Of a DNA stretch of 64,000 bases, positions 24,464 to 32,292 are shown piece after piece. Within the stretch, counting starts at the first letter, position 1. Every line of letters starts with the position of its first letter. This DNA comes from Variovorax paradoxus. Its GTDB lineage: Bacteria > Pseudomonadota > Gammaproteobacteria > Burkholderiales > Burkholderiaceae_C. Location of the stretch: positions 248,001-312,000 of the forward strand of contig NZ_CP123990.1 in the NCBI RefSeq assembly GCF_029919115.1. The letters run 5' to 3'. The notes beneath the pieces were generated by a model. That model worked only from the letters and a program-made list of their open reading frames with translations, was not told the DNA's origin and made no database searches. The position numbers and the translations under genes were made by a program.

Positions 24464-25753
24464 ATGGACATGGCCGTTGAAGCCGGGGTCATCAAGCAGC
24501 ACCTGATCGACCCCGAGATCTGCATCCGCTGCAACACTTGCGAGGCCACCTGCCCCGTCAACGCGATCACGCACGACGACAACAACTATGTCGTTCGCGC
24601 CGACATCTGCAATGGCTGCATGGCCTGCATCTCGCCTTGCCCCACGGGCTCGATCGACAACTGGCGCACGATGCCGGTGGTGCGCGCGTACTCCATCGAG
24701 GAACAGTTCACGTGGGAATCGCTGCCCGCCGAACTCTCGCCCGAAGAGCTCGAAGCCGCGGGCGTTGCGGCCGGCAGCGGCGATGAAACCGAGGCGGCCG
24801 CTGCGCCCGTGCCGACGCAAGCGCAAGCCACCGCCGAAGCCGCCGAGCCCGTCTTCAATTCCGCCCAGTACGGCGCCACCGTGCCGCCCTGGTCGGCCGC
24901 GCATGCCTACACCAATCTCTTCCCGCCGAAGTCTCCGACGACGGCCACGGTGGTCGGCAACTTCAACTGCACTGAAGCGGGCTTCGACAGCGAGACGCAT
25001 CACATCGTGCTCGACTTCGGCGTGGTGCCGTTTCCGGTGCTCGAGGGCCAGTCGATCGGCATCGTTCCGCCGGGCGTGGATGCCATCGGCAAGCGCCACC
25101 ATGCGCGCCAGTACTCGGTGGCCAGCCCGCGCAACGGCGAGCGGCCCGGTTACAACAACGTGTCGCTCACCGTGAAGCGCGTGACCGAAGACCACCAGGG
25201 CGACCCGGTGCGCGGCGTGTGCTCCAACTACGTCTGCGACCTGAAGGTGGGCGACACGGTGCAGGTGGTGGGGCCGTTCGGCGCCTCGTTCCTGATGCCG
25301 AACCATCCCAAGTCGCACATCGTGATGATCTGCACCGGCACCGGCAGCGCGCCCATGCGCGCCATGACCGAATGGCGCCGCCGCCTGCGCAAGAGCGGCA
25401 AGTTCGAAGGCGGCAAGCTCATGCTGTTCTTCGGCGCGCGCACGCAGCAGGAGCTGCCGTACTTCGGCCCGCTGCAGTCGCTGCCGAAGGACTTCATCGA
25501 CATCAACCTGGCGTTCTCGCGCACGCCGGGCCAGCCCAAGCGCTATGTGCAAGACCTGATGCGCGAGCGCGCCGCCGACCTGGCCGCGCTGCTCAAGGAC
25601 GGCGCAAGCCACTTCTATGTATGCGGCCTCAAGAGCATGGAAGAGGGCGTGGTGCTCGCATTGCGCGACGTGGCGAAGGAAGCGGGCCTGGACTGGGACA
25701 CCGTAGGCGCTGCGTTGAAGCGCGAAGGCCGGCTGCACCTGGAGACGTATTAA
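24464..25753 (+). CDS. boxA: Benzoyl-CoA epoxidase reductase subunit (BoxA)
   Basis: A 429-residue flavoprotein that carries electrons from NADPH to BoxB. Two [4Fe-4S] clusters are predicted from C20/C23/C26/C30 and C49/C52/C55/C59. After an Ala/Glu-rich linker (about residues 85-135) comes a ferredoxin-NADP reductase module, with FAD-binding [23 protein letters not shown] and the pyridine-nucleotide region [13 protein letters not shown]. The C-terminal tyrosine (HLETY) fits stacking on the flavin. AGGAGA precedes ATG 24464. The gene ends ten bases before the MaoC-like gene. Confidence 0.95.
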   Translation: MDMAVEAGVIKQHLIDPEICIRCNTCEATCPVNAITHDDNNYVVRADICNGCMACISPCPTGSIDNWRTMPVVRAYSIEEQFTWESLPAELSPEELEAAGVAAGSGDETEAAAAPVPTQAQATAEAAEPVFNSAQYGATVPPWSAAHAYTNLFPPKSPTTATVVGNFNCTEAGFDSETHHIVLDFGVVPFPVLEGQSIGIVPPGVDAIGKRHHARQYSVASPRNGERPGYNNVSLTVKRVTEDHQGDPVRGVCSNYVCDLKVGDTVQVVGPFGASFLMPNHPKSHIVMICTGTGSAPMRAMTEWRRRLRKSGKFEGGKLMLFFGARTQQELPYFGPLQSLPKDFIDINLAFSRTPGQPKRYVQDLMRERAADLAALLKDGASHFYVCGLKSMEEGVVLALRDVAKEAGLDWDTVGAALKREGRLHLETY

Positions 25754-25763
25754 GCTGCGGCGG

Positions 25764-26207
25764 ATGAAGTTCGCCGACTTTCATGAGGGGCAGGTCATCG
25801 AGGCCGGGCCCTACGTCGTTTCCGAGGCGGAACTGATCGGGTTTGCGCAAGCGTACGACCCGCAGTGGTTTCACACCGATGCAAACGCCGCCGCCGGCAG
25901 CGCCTTTGGCGGACTCATCGCGAGCGGCTGGCACACCTGCTCCATCGCGATGCGTCTTGTGGTCGATGCTGCACTCGCGGGCTCCGAATCGTTCGCGTCA
26001 CCGGGGCTCGAGCATGTGCGCTGGCCGCATCCCGTGCGGCCCGGCGATGCCCTGCGGCTCGTGGCCGATGTCATCGAGGTGCGGCGATCGGAAAAACGGC
26101 CCACGCTGGGCATCATGCGCTGGCGTTGGCGGCTCTTCAACCAGCGCGAGCTGATGGTGCTCGACGTGGAAGTCACGAGCCTATTCAGGCTTGAAGCGAC
26201 CGGCTGA
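25764..26207 (+). CDS. MaoC-like hot-dog acyl dehydratase
   Basis: A 147-residue hot-dog protein of the MaoC/PaaZ dehydratase type. The hydratase signature (FAQAYDPQWFHTDANAA, then FGGLIASGWHT) is clear, with Asp and His in catalytic positions. It would hydrate or dehydrate an enoyl-CoA. The start lies ten bases after boxA's stop, without its own strong ribosome site, so translational coupling is likely. MaoC-like genes behind boxA are not part of the core box pathway as I know it; it could process 3,4-dehydroadipyl-CoA or its isomer (inference). Confidence 0.82.
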   Translation: MKFADFHEGQVIEAGPYVVSEAELIGFAQAYDPQWFHTDANAAAGSAFGGLIASGWHTCSIAMRLVVDAALAGSESFASPGLEHVRWPHPVRPGDALRLVADVIEVRRSEKRPTLGIMRWRWRLFNQRELMVLDVEVTSLFRLEATG

Positions 26208-26214
26208 CGCTCCA

Positions 26215-26252
26215 TGAAGAAAAGCCCGCAACGCCTGGGCGCTGCGGGCTTC
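26215..26252 (-). terminator. Intrinsic terminator of the Gly/Ala-rich protein gene
   Basis: On the minus strand AAGCCCGCA and TGCGGGCTT (26252-26244 and 26231-26223) form a nine-pair stem, followed by TTTTCTTC. It stands 34 bases after the stop of the leftward gene at 26286. On the plus strand it has only two Ts and may weakly end the box transcript. Confidence 0.65.
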
Positions 26253-26285
26253 CTGGCCGCTGGCGGCCTTCGGTCACGAAGCGGT

Positions 26286-26822
26286 TTACTTCGTCACATC
26301 GACCGCGCCCGAGCCCTTGGCCTTGCCGCTGGCCTTCGCGCCCACGCCGGCACCCGAAGGCTTCACGGCCCCGCCGGCCGAGCCCACCGCACCCGTCGCG
26401 CTGTTCAGCGTGCCGCCGACCGTGCTGGTCACACCGCCCGCTGCATTGGTTGCGCCGCCCACCGCGCCGGTGGCACCGTTCACGGCTCCGGTGGCACCGC
26501 CTACCGTGTTGGTCGCGTTACCTACGGCGCCCGTTGCACCCCCGACCACGCCTCCGAGCGTATTGCCCAGGCCGCCCGCTGCGCCGCCGGTGCCACCGCC
26601 GGCATTGCCGCTGGCAGAGGTGCCCGCTGTTGCGGCCGTTCCCGCCCCTGCACCTGCACTGCCTTGGGCCGGTGCAGTCTTCACCGCGCCCGACGTGTTG
26701 ACATCGGCATTCACGCCTACACCCACTCCAACGCCTTGCGCCTGTGCAAAGCCGCTCAGTGCGAGCAGGCTTGCGAGCAAGGCGCCGACGACGATGGACT
26801 TGTGTTGTTGTTGCTGCTTCAT
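26286..26822 (-). CDS. Exported Gly/Ala/Val-rich low-complexity protein
   Basis: A 178-residue protein with a clear Sec signal peptide (KSIVVGALLASLLALSGFAQA) after a run of glutamines at residues 3-6. The mature part is built of Gly, Ala, Val, Thr and Asn in imperfect repeats such as GGATGAVNGATGAVGGATNA between about residues 65 and 150; no charged core or catalytic motif is visible. Such sequences form extended or beta-rich surface/periplasmic structures. ATG 26822 has AGGAAAAG upstream; an ATG at 26936 would hide the signal. It has its own terminator and faces the end of the box operon. Confidence 0.7.
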   Translation of the reverse strand: MKQQQQHKSIVVGALLASLLALSGFAQAQGVGVGVGVNADVNTSGAVKTAPAQGSAGAGAGTAATAGTSASGNAGGGTGGAAGGLGNTLGGVVGGATGAVGNATNTVGGATGAVNGATGAVGGATNAAGGVTSTVGGTLNSATGAVGSAGGAVKPSGAGVGAKASGKAKGSGAVDVTK

Positions 26823-27005
26823 AGGTAACTTTTCCTTTCGATTGAATGGTCGGATGACCAGAACCGGTTTTGGGCCAGTTCGGTCGCTACCGTGACCACA
26901 CCGCCATATGTCGCCGTGTGCGAAGCAGTCGCTCACTTGCGTGGGACGCCTCCGTCAGCGGAAAACGGAGCTCGTGCGTTAAGGCGGCCGGTTCGACGCG
27001 GCGAA

Positions 27006-28040
27006 TCAAGGCAGCAGGTGCGCGCTGAAAAAAGCAGTTGTCTTGCGGTTGAGCTCGGGCAGTGCGGCGGCGCGATCGAACGCCGGCGGGTCGTTGAGCA
27101 ATTCACCGATCAATCCCGTGAGTCCCGGCGGCAGCGGGGAGAGCAGCGAGCCATGCCCGCCTGCGGGCAGGTCGGCAATCAGTTCGCAGCGCGGCAGGCA
27201 CGCGGCGAGCACCGGGTCGCTGTGATGGCGCGGAATCAGCCAGCGGTCCTGCTGCGCGGTGATCAAGCCCAGCGGGACACCTGGGGTGGCAAGCGTGGCC
27301 AGGTCGAAGTCCGCTGAAAAAGGAACGCCCGCCACCACGGCGGCAATGCGCGGGTCGTGGTGTTCGTGCGGCGCGGCGTCGGTGAAGCGGCGGCGAATCA
27401 CGAACAGCGCGCCCCACTTCCTGATGTGGTCGAACCAGCTTCCGGTCAGCCGCGTGATCAGGCCGACGCAGGCCTGGAAATCGCCTTCCAGCTCGGCCTC
27501 GCAATGCCGCGCGAAAGCCGCCGGCGACCAGCGCCCGCCTGCCAGGCTCAGCGCGGTGTGGCCACCGGCCGATATGCCGTACATCCCGACCTTGTCGAAG
27601 CTGAGCAGCGGTGCAAGACGTGCATCGCGCGCGGTGGCGTCGATGGCGCGCGAGACCTCGGCTGGGCGCATGGCCCAGCTGTCGGGCCCGGGGTTGCTGC
27701 CGTCCTTGTAGTTGTCGGCCTTGTGCTCGGGCATGGCCACGACGAAGCCGGCATCCACCATGCCCCGGATAAGGTCTGTGTGAACCCACGGGGCGCCGCC
27801 CGACCCGTGCGAAACGACGATCAACCTGCCGTTGCCGCGAACCGGAGCGCCTTGGTGGGCCGCCTCCAGCGTGAAGCGGCCACGCCGCACCGGCTGGGTC
27901 TCGCTGCTGGAGGGGTAGAACACCGTCACCGGGCCGTCTCCGTCGGCCCCGGGAATCTCCGAAAGCCCCATGGCGCCATGCGCCAAACCGGCCAGCAGCG
28001 CCAGCCCCCAGGCTGGCAGAAGGAAAAACAGACGTGGCAT
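27006..28040 (-). CDS. Exported alpha/beta hydrolase (dienelactone hydrolase-like)
   Basis: A 344-residue protein with an N-terminal signal peptide (LFFLLPAWGLALLAGLAHG) and an alpha/beta hydrolase fold. Nucleophile elbow YGISAGGHT, oxyanion VVSHGSGG and a late His in LPAGGHGSL give a plausible triad. It resembles predicted dienelactone hydrolases/platelet-activating-factor acetylhydrolase-like proteins (COG4188) that act outside the cytoplasm on esters. It lies downstream of the AraC gene on the same strand with a hairpin between them; the regulator could control it. Confidence 0.8.
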   Translation of the reverse strand: MPRLFFLLPAWGLALLAGLAHGAMGLSEIPGADGDGPVTVFYPSSSETQPVRRGRFTLEAAHQGAPVRGNGRLIVVSHGSGGAPWVHTDLIRGMVDAGFVVAMPEHKADNYKDGSNPGPDSWAMRPAEVSRAIDATARDARLAPLLSFDKVGMYGISAGGHTALSLAGGRWSPAAFARHCEAELEGDFQACVGLITRLTGSWFDHIRKWGALFVIRRRFTDAAPHEHHDPRIAAVVAGVPFSADFDLATLATPGVPLGLITAQQDRWLIPRHHSDPVLAACLPRCELIADLPAGGHGSLLSPLPPGLTGLIGELLNDPPAFDRAAALPELNRKTTAFFSAHLLP

Positions 28041-28118
28041 CGAATCGAACTCCTCTGGTCATCAAAGGCCCATGCCCTTGGTGGCCGAGACGATGCCGCG
28101 GCACGCTCGCTGCGTCTT

Positions 28119-28146
28119 GCCGAAACCCGCAAGAGCGGTTTTCGGC
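28119..28146. terminator. Hairpin downstream of the AraC-type gene
   Basis: GCCGAAACCCGC and GCGGTTTTCGGC pair over 12 positions with one mismatch around an AAGA loop, nine bases after the AraC stop. No T-run follows, so it may attenuate transcription into the hydrolase gene rather than stop it fully. Confidence 0.4.
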
Positions 28147-28155
28147 TGCCCGATT

Positions 28156-29280
28156 TCAGGAATCGGCCAGCTTTTGCTTGCGGAATTCGGTGGGCGTGAG
28201 GCCGGTCGCCAGCTTGAATGTGCGGTTGAACGGTCCGATCGACTGAAACCCCGCAGTGAGCGCAATGGTGAGAACGGGGAGCTCGCGTTTGTCCGGATCG
28301 GCCAGCGCGGCCATTGCCTCGGCAAGCCGAAAGCCGTTGACGTACGCGCTGAAGTTGCGATGCCCAAGCCGCTGGTTGATGACCCGCCGTAGCCGGTATT
28401 CCGGAACGGCCAGCCGCGCGGCCAGGCTGGCGATGCTCAGGTCTTCGCTGCGGTAGGCACGGTTGTCCGCCATCAGGCGCTGAAGGGATTCCGCCAGCCG
28501 GTCCTCTGCGGGGTCGGACGCGGCCCCGGGCCTGGCTACGCACGGGGGTGGGGCGGTGGCTTCGGCCGCCGCAGGAAGTGCGGCCGGAAGCACGGTGGGA
28601 AGCCCCACCGGAAACAGATCCGAACCCGCCAAGCGCAGCATCCGCGCCGCCACAACGGCCACGATCAGCAGCAACATCACGACATCCGCCGCAGCCCATG
28701 CATCTGACAACCGGCCATCCGGCGAGGCCAGCCTCGCTCCGAGCATTGCCAGGCTGTACCCGGTGCCGGTCACTGCGATGAACATGCGCAGCCTGCGCCG
28801 CTTCTCCACCAGGTCGCCGCGCCAGTACGAAGCCACCGCCAACGCGGCAAGTACCGGGAAAAACAACGGCACGGCGCGTTGCAGGCCCAGCGTGACGGTG
28901 GCGGTGGCCGAAGCGGCATCGGGCAAGGCTGCGCAATTGAACGCGGCCAGCCCGGCAACCCCGGCCCAGGCCGCGACATGCATCGGCCGCAGCGTGAAGT
29001 CGTCGTCGAACAGCGCCTGCACGAACACCCAGAACAGCACCGCATTGCCTACCGAGATCGCAACCAGGGGTGCCTGCCAGAGCCTGGGCACGAGCGCCTC
29101 GAACGTCGGGGTGGAGCCGACCACCTGCACTGCAAGGCCGAGCGCCAATGCTGCGCCCGCACGCGCGGCCGGCAGCCGAGGCCGGTCGCGGCCCAGCACC
29201 AGCCCCAGCAGGAGCAGCAATGCGATCAAGACGCCGCGTAGTGCGGCGTCGGCCAGGTTGGAGGGTGCGGAGACGGGCAT
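28156..29280 (-). CDS. Membrane-anchored AraC-family regulator
   Basis: A 374-residue protein with about seven hydrophobic segments in residues 5-225 (for example ALRGVLIALLLLLGLVLG and VVMLLLIVAVVAARML), a linker rich in Pro/Ala, and a C-terminal AraC DNA-binding domain (residues about 270-374; LSIASLAARLAVPEYRLRRV and the second HTH FQSIGPFNRTFKLATG). The regulator is therefore tied to the inner membrane and may sense a membrane or periplasmic signal. ATG 29280 starts the first membrane segment; a longer start at 29382 is possible. The hydrolase gene lies downstream. Confidence 0.85.
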   Translation of the reverse strand: MPVSAPSNLADAALRGVLIALLLLLGLVLGRDRPRLPAARAGAALALGLAVQVVGSTPTFEALVPRLWQAPLVAISVGNAVLFWVFVQALFDDDFTLRPMHVAAWAGVAGLAAFNCAALPDAASATATVTLGLQRAVPLFFPVLAALAVASYWRGDLVEKRRRLRMFIAVTGTGYSLAMLGARLASPDGRLSDAWAAADVVMLLLIVAVVAARMLRLAGSDLFPVGLPTVLPAALPAAAEATAPPPCVARPGAASDPAEDRLAESLQRLMADNRAYRSEDLSIASLAARLAVPEYRLRRVINQRLGHRNFSAYVNGFRLAEAMAALADPDKRELPVLTIALTAGFQSIGPFNRTFKLATGLTPTEFRKQKLADS

Positions 29281-29398
29281 GCGACAGCTATACAGCGAAA
29301 AGAGCGGTTTGAAAGCGGCCAAAAATAACAGGCGAGCAACCGGCAACCTTGAGGCTTGAAGGGTCAAAAACGAGTGCAGCATACATGCGCACGATCAC

Positions 29399-29415
29399 GC
29401 AACTAATAATGTTGC
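29399..29415. promoter_or_regulatory. Inverted repeat abutting the Rrf2 start codon
   Basis: GCAAC-TAATAAT-GTTGC, with arms at 29399-29403 and 29411-29415, ends on the base before the ATG of the Rrf2 gene. Rrf2 proteins commonly repress themselves through such palindromes. Five-base arms are short, so this is a suggestion. Confidence 0.4.
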
Positions 29416-29877
29416 ATGAAACGAGACAGCAAGCTTTCCGCAGTTCTCCACGTGCTGCTGCACATGGCCGAGACGGACGGGCCCGTCACCTCCGAATCGC
29501 TGGCCGTGGCCATGCACACCAACCCGGTTGTGGTGCGGCGGGTCATGTCGGGCCTGCGGCAGGCGGGCTTCGTGAGCTCGGCCAAGGGCCATGGCGGCGG
29601 GTGGGTGCTGTCGTGCTCGCTGTCTGCGGTCACGTTGGGCGACATCCACAACGCGGTCGGTTCGCCCGCGCTGCTGGCCATGGGCAATCGCACCGAAAGC
29701 CCCGGCTGCGTGGTCGAGCAGGCGGTGAACGCCGCGCTCGATGGCGCCTGCCAGGAGGCCGAGGCCTTGCTGCTCAAGCGTTTCAACGGCATCACGCTGG
29801 CCGATCTGTCGAAAGACTTTCATCGCCGCATGACGGGCGGCGGCTTCACTCACAAGGACATTGAACATGCGCTATGA
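29416..29877 (+). CDS. Rrf2-family transcriptional regulator
   Basis: A 153-residue winged-helix protein of the Rrf2 type (residues 1-75: HMAETDGPVTSESLAVAMHT and VVVRRVMSGLRQAGFV, wing KGHGGGW). It has one Cys in SPGCVVEQ rather than the three of IscR/NsrR, so an iron-sulfur cluster is doubtful; YwnA-like members use a single cysteine or a non-metal signal. It overlaps the flavoprotein gene by 11 bases, and the pair resembles many redox-responsive Rrf2/oxidoreductase operons. Confidence 0.88.
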   Translation: MKRDSKLSAVLHVLLHMAETDGPVTSESLAVAMHTNPVVVRRVMSGLRQAGFVSSAKGHGGGWVLSCSLSAVTLGDIHNAVGSPALLAMGNRTESPGCVVEQAVNAALDGACQEAEALLLKRFNGITLADLSKDFHRRMTGGGFTHKDIEHAL

Positions 29878-30769
29878 CGCTCTTGTCGTGGGCGGCAGCT
29901 TTGCCGGCCTTTCCGCTGCGATGCAGCTTGCCCGCGCGCGCAAGAATGTGTGCGTGGTCGATGCGGGCGCGCCGCGCAACCGCTTTGCCGCCGCCTCGCA
30001 CGGCTTTTTCGGCCAGGACGGCACACCGCCGCTGAAGATGATTGCCGACGCGCGCGCCAAGGTGCTGGCGTATTCGAACGTCACCTTCATCGAAGGGAGC
30101 GTGGCGGGCGCCCATGCCGATGGTGCAGGCGGATTCAACGCGTCACTGGAAGGCGGCCGGCAGCTGTCGGCAGGCAAGATCGTTCTGGCGTTCGGCGTGC
30201 AGGACGGCTTTCCGGACATCGCCGGTGTGCGCGAGCGCTGGGGCGCCAGCGTGCTGCACTGCCCCTATTGCCATGGCTATGAATTCAGCGGCCGGCAACT
30301 GGGCATCCTGCTCGAAAGCCCGCACGCGCCCGAACACGCCATGCTCATTGCCGAATGGGGGCCGGCCACGTTGTTCTTGAACGGCAACAACACGGTCGAC
30401 GACGAAGTGCGCGCCAAGCTGCGGGCGCGCGGCGTGGCCATTGAAACGGATCGCGTCGTGGCGCTCGAAGGGCCGGGGCAAGAGCTTTCGGCCGTGCGCC
30501 TCGAGGGCGGCCGCCTCGTGCCGCTCGACGCTTTGTTCCTGGCGCCCCGCACGCGGCCGGGCAGCCCGTTGGCCGAACAGCTGGGTTGCGCGCTCGACGA
30601 TGGCCCGTTCGGCCCGGTGATCCGCACCGACGCGATGAAGATGACTACGGTGCCCGGCGTTTTCGCCGCGGGCGACGCCGCCATGCTGATGCACAACGCC
30701 ACGCTGGCCTCCGCCGACGGCGTCATGGCCGGGGTGTCTCTGCACCGGTCGCTGGTGTTCGAAACCTGA
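29867..30769 (+). CDS. NAD(P)/FAD-dependent oxidoreductase, thioredoxin-reductase-like
   Basis: A 300-residue flavoprotein. The FAD dinucleotide fold starts with VVGGSFAGLSAAM (residues 7-19); CPYCHGYE near residue 135 is a CxxC redox pair as in thioredoxin reductase; GVFAAGDAAML near residue 265 is the FAD-ribose motif. The order and length match small thioredoxin-reductase-like enzymes, but the NADPH domain is short. ATG 29867 is chosen over the TTG at 29861. It is cotranscribed with the Rrf2 gene and may respond to electrophile or disulfide stress. Confidence 0.87.
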   Translation: MRYDALVVGGSFAGLSAAMQLARARKNVCVVDAGAPRNRFAAASHGFFGQDGTPPLKMIADARAKVLAYSNVTFIEGSVAGAHADGAGGFNASLEGGRQLSAGKIVLAFGVQDGFPDIAGVRERWGASVLHCPYCHGYEFSGRQLGILLESPHAPEHAMLIAEWGPATLFLNGNNTVDDEVRAKLRARGVAIETDRVVALEGPGQELSAVRLEGGRLVPLDALFLAPRTRPGSPLAEQLGCALDDGPFGPVIRTDAMKMTTVPGVFAAGDAAMLMHNATLASADGVMAGVSLHRSLVFET

Positions 30770-30796
30770 CAGGCCGAAACTGCCCCAAAATCGCTC

Positions 30797-30802
30797 TATA
30801 AT
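30797..30802 (+). promoter_or_regulatory. -10 box of the tRNA-Gly gene
   Basis: A perfect TATAAT lies 14 bases upstream of the tRNA 5' end, preceded by no good -35 at 17 bases. It is the strongest -10 match in the region and probably drives the tRNA. Confidence 0.5.
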
Positions 30803-30816
30803 CGGAGCCCTGAAAT

Positions 30817-30892
30817 GCGGGAATAGCTCAGTTGGTAGAGCGCAACCTTGCCAAGGTTGAGGTCGAGAGTTCGAGACTCTTTTCCCGCTCCA
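30817..30892 (+). tRNA. tRNA-Gly (anticodon GCC)
   Basis: A 76-base cloverleaf: acceptor GCGGGAA pairs with the 3' side TTCCCGC, D arm GCTCAGTTGGTAGAGC, anticodon stem CAACC/GGTTG around the loop TTGCCAA with anticodon GCC, T arm GAGAGTTCGAGACTC, and encoded CCA at 30890-30892. It decodes GGC and GGU glycine codons. A terminator hairpin follows 11 bases later. Confidence 0.97.
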
Positions 30893-30902
30893 CATTTCGT
30901 GC

Positions 30903-30935
30903 AAAAGGCCACCTCACCGGTGGCCTTTTCTTTTG
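30903..30935 (+). terminator. Intrinsic terminator of tRNA-Gly
   Basis: AAAAGGCCACC, loop TCACC and GGTGGCCTTTT followed by CTTTT make a stem of seven GC-rich pairs (plus four A-T pairs) with a T-rich tail. It also reads as a terminator from the other strand for the fumarylacetoacetase operon, because the stem is flanked by A4 and T4. Confidence 0.85.
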
Positions 30936-30950
30936 GGCGCTGCAAAGTTT

Positions 30951-32273
30951 TCAGCCCCTTGCCGGCAGCACCGTCCCCCGGCTTTCGCCAAAGCCGATGC
31001 GCGCATGCCCCGGCTTCTCGCACCAGCCGCGCAGCAGCACCGCATCGCCGTCTTCCAGGAAGCCGCGCTGTTCGCCGTTGGCCAGCGTGACCGGGCTTTG
31101 CGCGGCACGGGTCAGTTCGATGATGGCGCCGGCCTCGCCGGGCCCGGGCCCCGAGATGGTCCCGCTGCCGAACAGGTCGCCCGGGTTCAGGCTGCAGCCG
31201 CCCACTGTGTGGTGCGCCACCATCTGCGCCACGCTCCAGTACTGGTGCTTGAAGCTCGTGCGCGACAGGCGGGAAGGGCCGCTCTTGTCGCTGCGCGCTT
31301 TCTCGCTTTCGAGCCACACCTCGAGCCGGATATCGATGGCGCCGCTCTCTCGGTTCGCTTCGTTTTCCAGGTAGTCGAGCGGCTGGGGTTCGTTCGCAGG
31401 CCGCGTCCAGGCCTGGCGGTAGGGCGCGAGCGCCTCCATCGTCACGATCCACGGCGAGATGGTGGTCGCGAAGTTCTTTGCCAGAAAAGGCCCGAGCGGC
31501 GCCATCTCCCAGAACTGGATGTCGCGCGCCGACCAGTCGTTGAGCAGGCAGATGCCGAAGATATGTTCTTCCGCATGCGCGAGCGGAATGGGCTCGCCCG
31601 CCGCATTGCCTTCGCCGATCCACACGCCGAGCTCGAGCTCGTAGTCGAGCCGCGCGCAAGCGTGATATGTCGGCGCCTTGGCGCCCGGCGCCATCGTCTG
31701 GCCCATGGGGCGGTGAAAGCGCTGGCCGCTCACGCCGATGGTCGACACGCGCCCGTGGTACGCCGTGGGAATCCACCGGAAGTTGGGCGTCACGTCCCCA
31801 TCGGGGTTCATCAGCCGGCTGATGTTCAGCGCGTGGTCGATGGAGGTGTAGAAGTCGGTGTAGTCGCCGATGCGCGCGGGCACCGTGTACTCGACCTCGG
31901 CTTGCGGCACCAGGCATTCGCGCACGGCGTTTCTGGTCGCGACCGGTGCGTCGCCCCGCAACAATGCGAATACCGCATGGCGCAGCGCCTGCCATGCGGC
32001 GCCGCCGAGCGCGAAGAAATCGTTCAGCGCCGGCAGCGCGGCGGCACGGGCCGCATCGAGTGCGAGCCCGTCGAGCAACTGGCGCGCCGAAAGCGCCGCC
32101 ATGTCGAGCACCTGGTCGCCAATGGCGACGCCGCCGCGAAACGGCTCCGGGCTGCCCGCGCGGCGGAACACCGCGTAGGGCAGGTTCTGGATCGGGAAGT
32201 CGGTTCCCGCGGCATTGGCGGTGTCGAGCCAGCTCCTGGCGGCGGCGTCATGCGTGTGGTTGAGCGCAATCAT
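30951..32273 (-). CDS. fahA: Fumarylacetoacetase
   Basis: A 440-residue enzyme matching fumarylacetoacetase along its length; it hydrolyses fumarylacetoacetate to fumarate and acetoacetate. Diagnostic segments are DYTDFYTSIDHALN (active-site metal Asp), RWIPTAYHGRVSTIGVSG, DYELELGVWIGEGN and LLNDWSARDIQFWE. Usually it completes tyrosine/homogentisate breakdown, yet no homogentisate dioxygenase is in the window. Here it is the last gene of an operon with a cyclase, an ABC transporter and TetR, so it may cut another 3,5-diketo acid. It ends just before the tRNA terminator. Confidence 0.93.
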   Translation of the reverse strand: MIALNHTHDAAARSWLDTANAAGTDFPIQNLPYAVFRRAGSPEPFRGGVAIGDQVLDMAALSARQLLDGLALDAARAAALPALNDFFALGGAAWQALRHAVFALLRGDAPVATRNAVRECLVPQAEVEYTVPARIGDYTDFYTSIDHALNISRLMNPDGDVTPNFRWIPTAYHGRVSTIGVSGQRFHRPMGQTMAPGAKAPTYHACARLDYELELGVWIGEGNAAGEPIPLAHAEEHIFGICLLNDWSARDIQFWEMAPLGPFLAKNFATTISPWIVTMEALAPYRQAWTRPANEPQPLDYLENEANRESGAIDIRLEVWLESEKARSDKSGPSRLSRTSFKHQYWSVAQMVAHHTVGGCSLNPGDLFGSGTISGPGPGEAGAIIELTRAAQSPVTLANGEQRGFLEDGDAVLLRGWCEKPGHARIGFGESRGTVLPARG

Positions 32274-32292
32274 CTGTCTTGATGTCCCGTGT

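Noticed and set aside
30951..32273. Homogentisate (tyrosine) pathway operon
   Set aside because: Only fumarylacetoacetase is present; no dioxygenase or maleylacetoacetate isomerase gene lies in the window.
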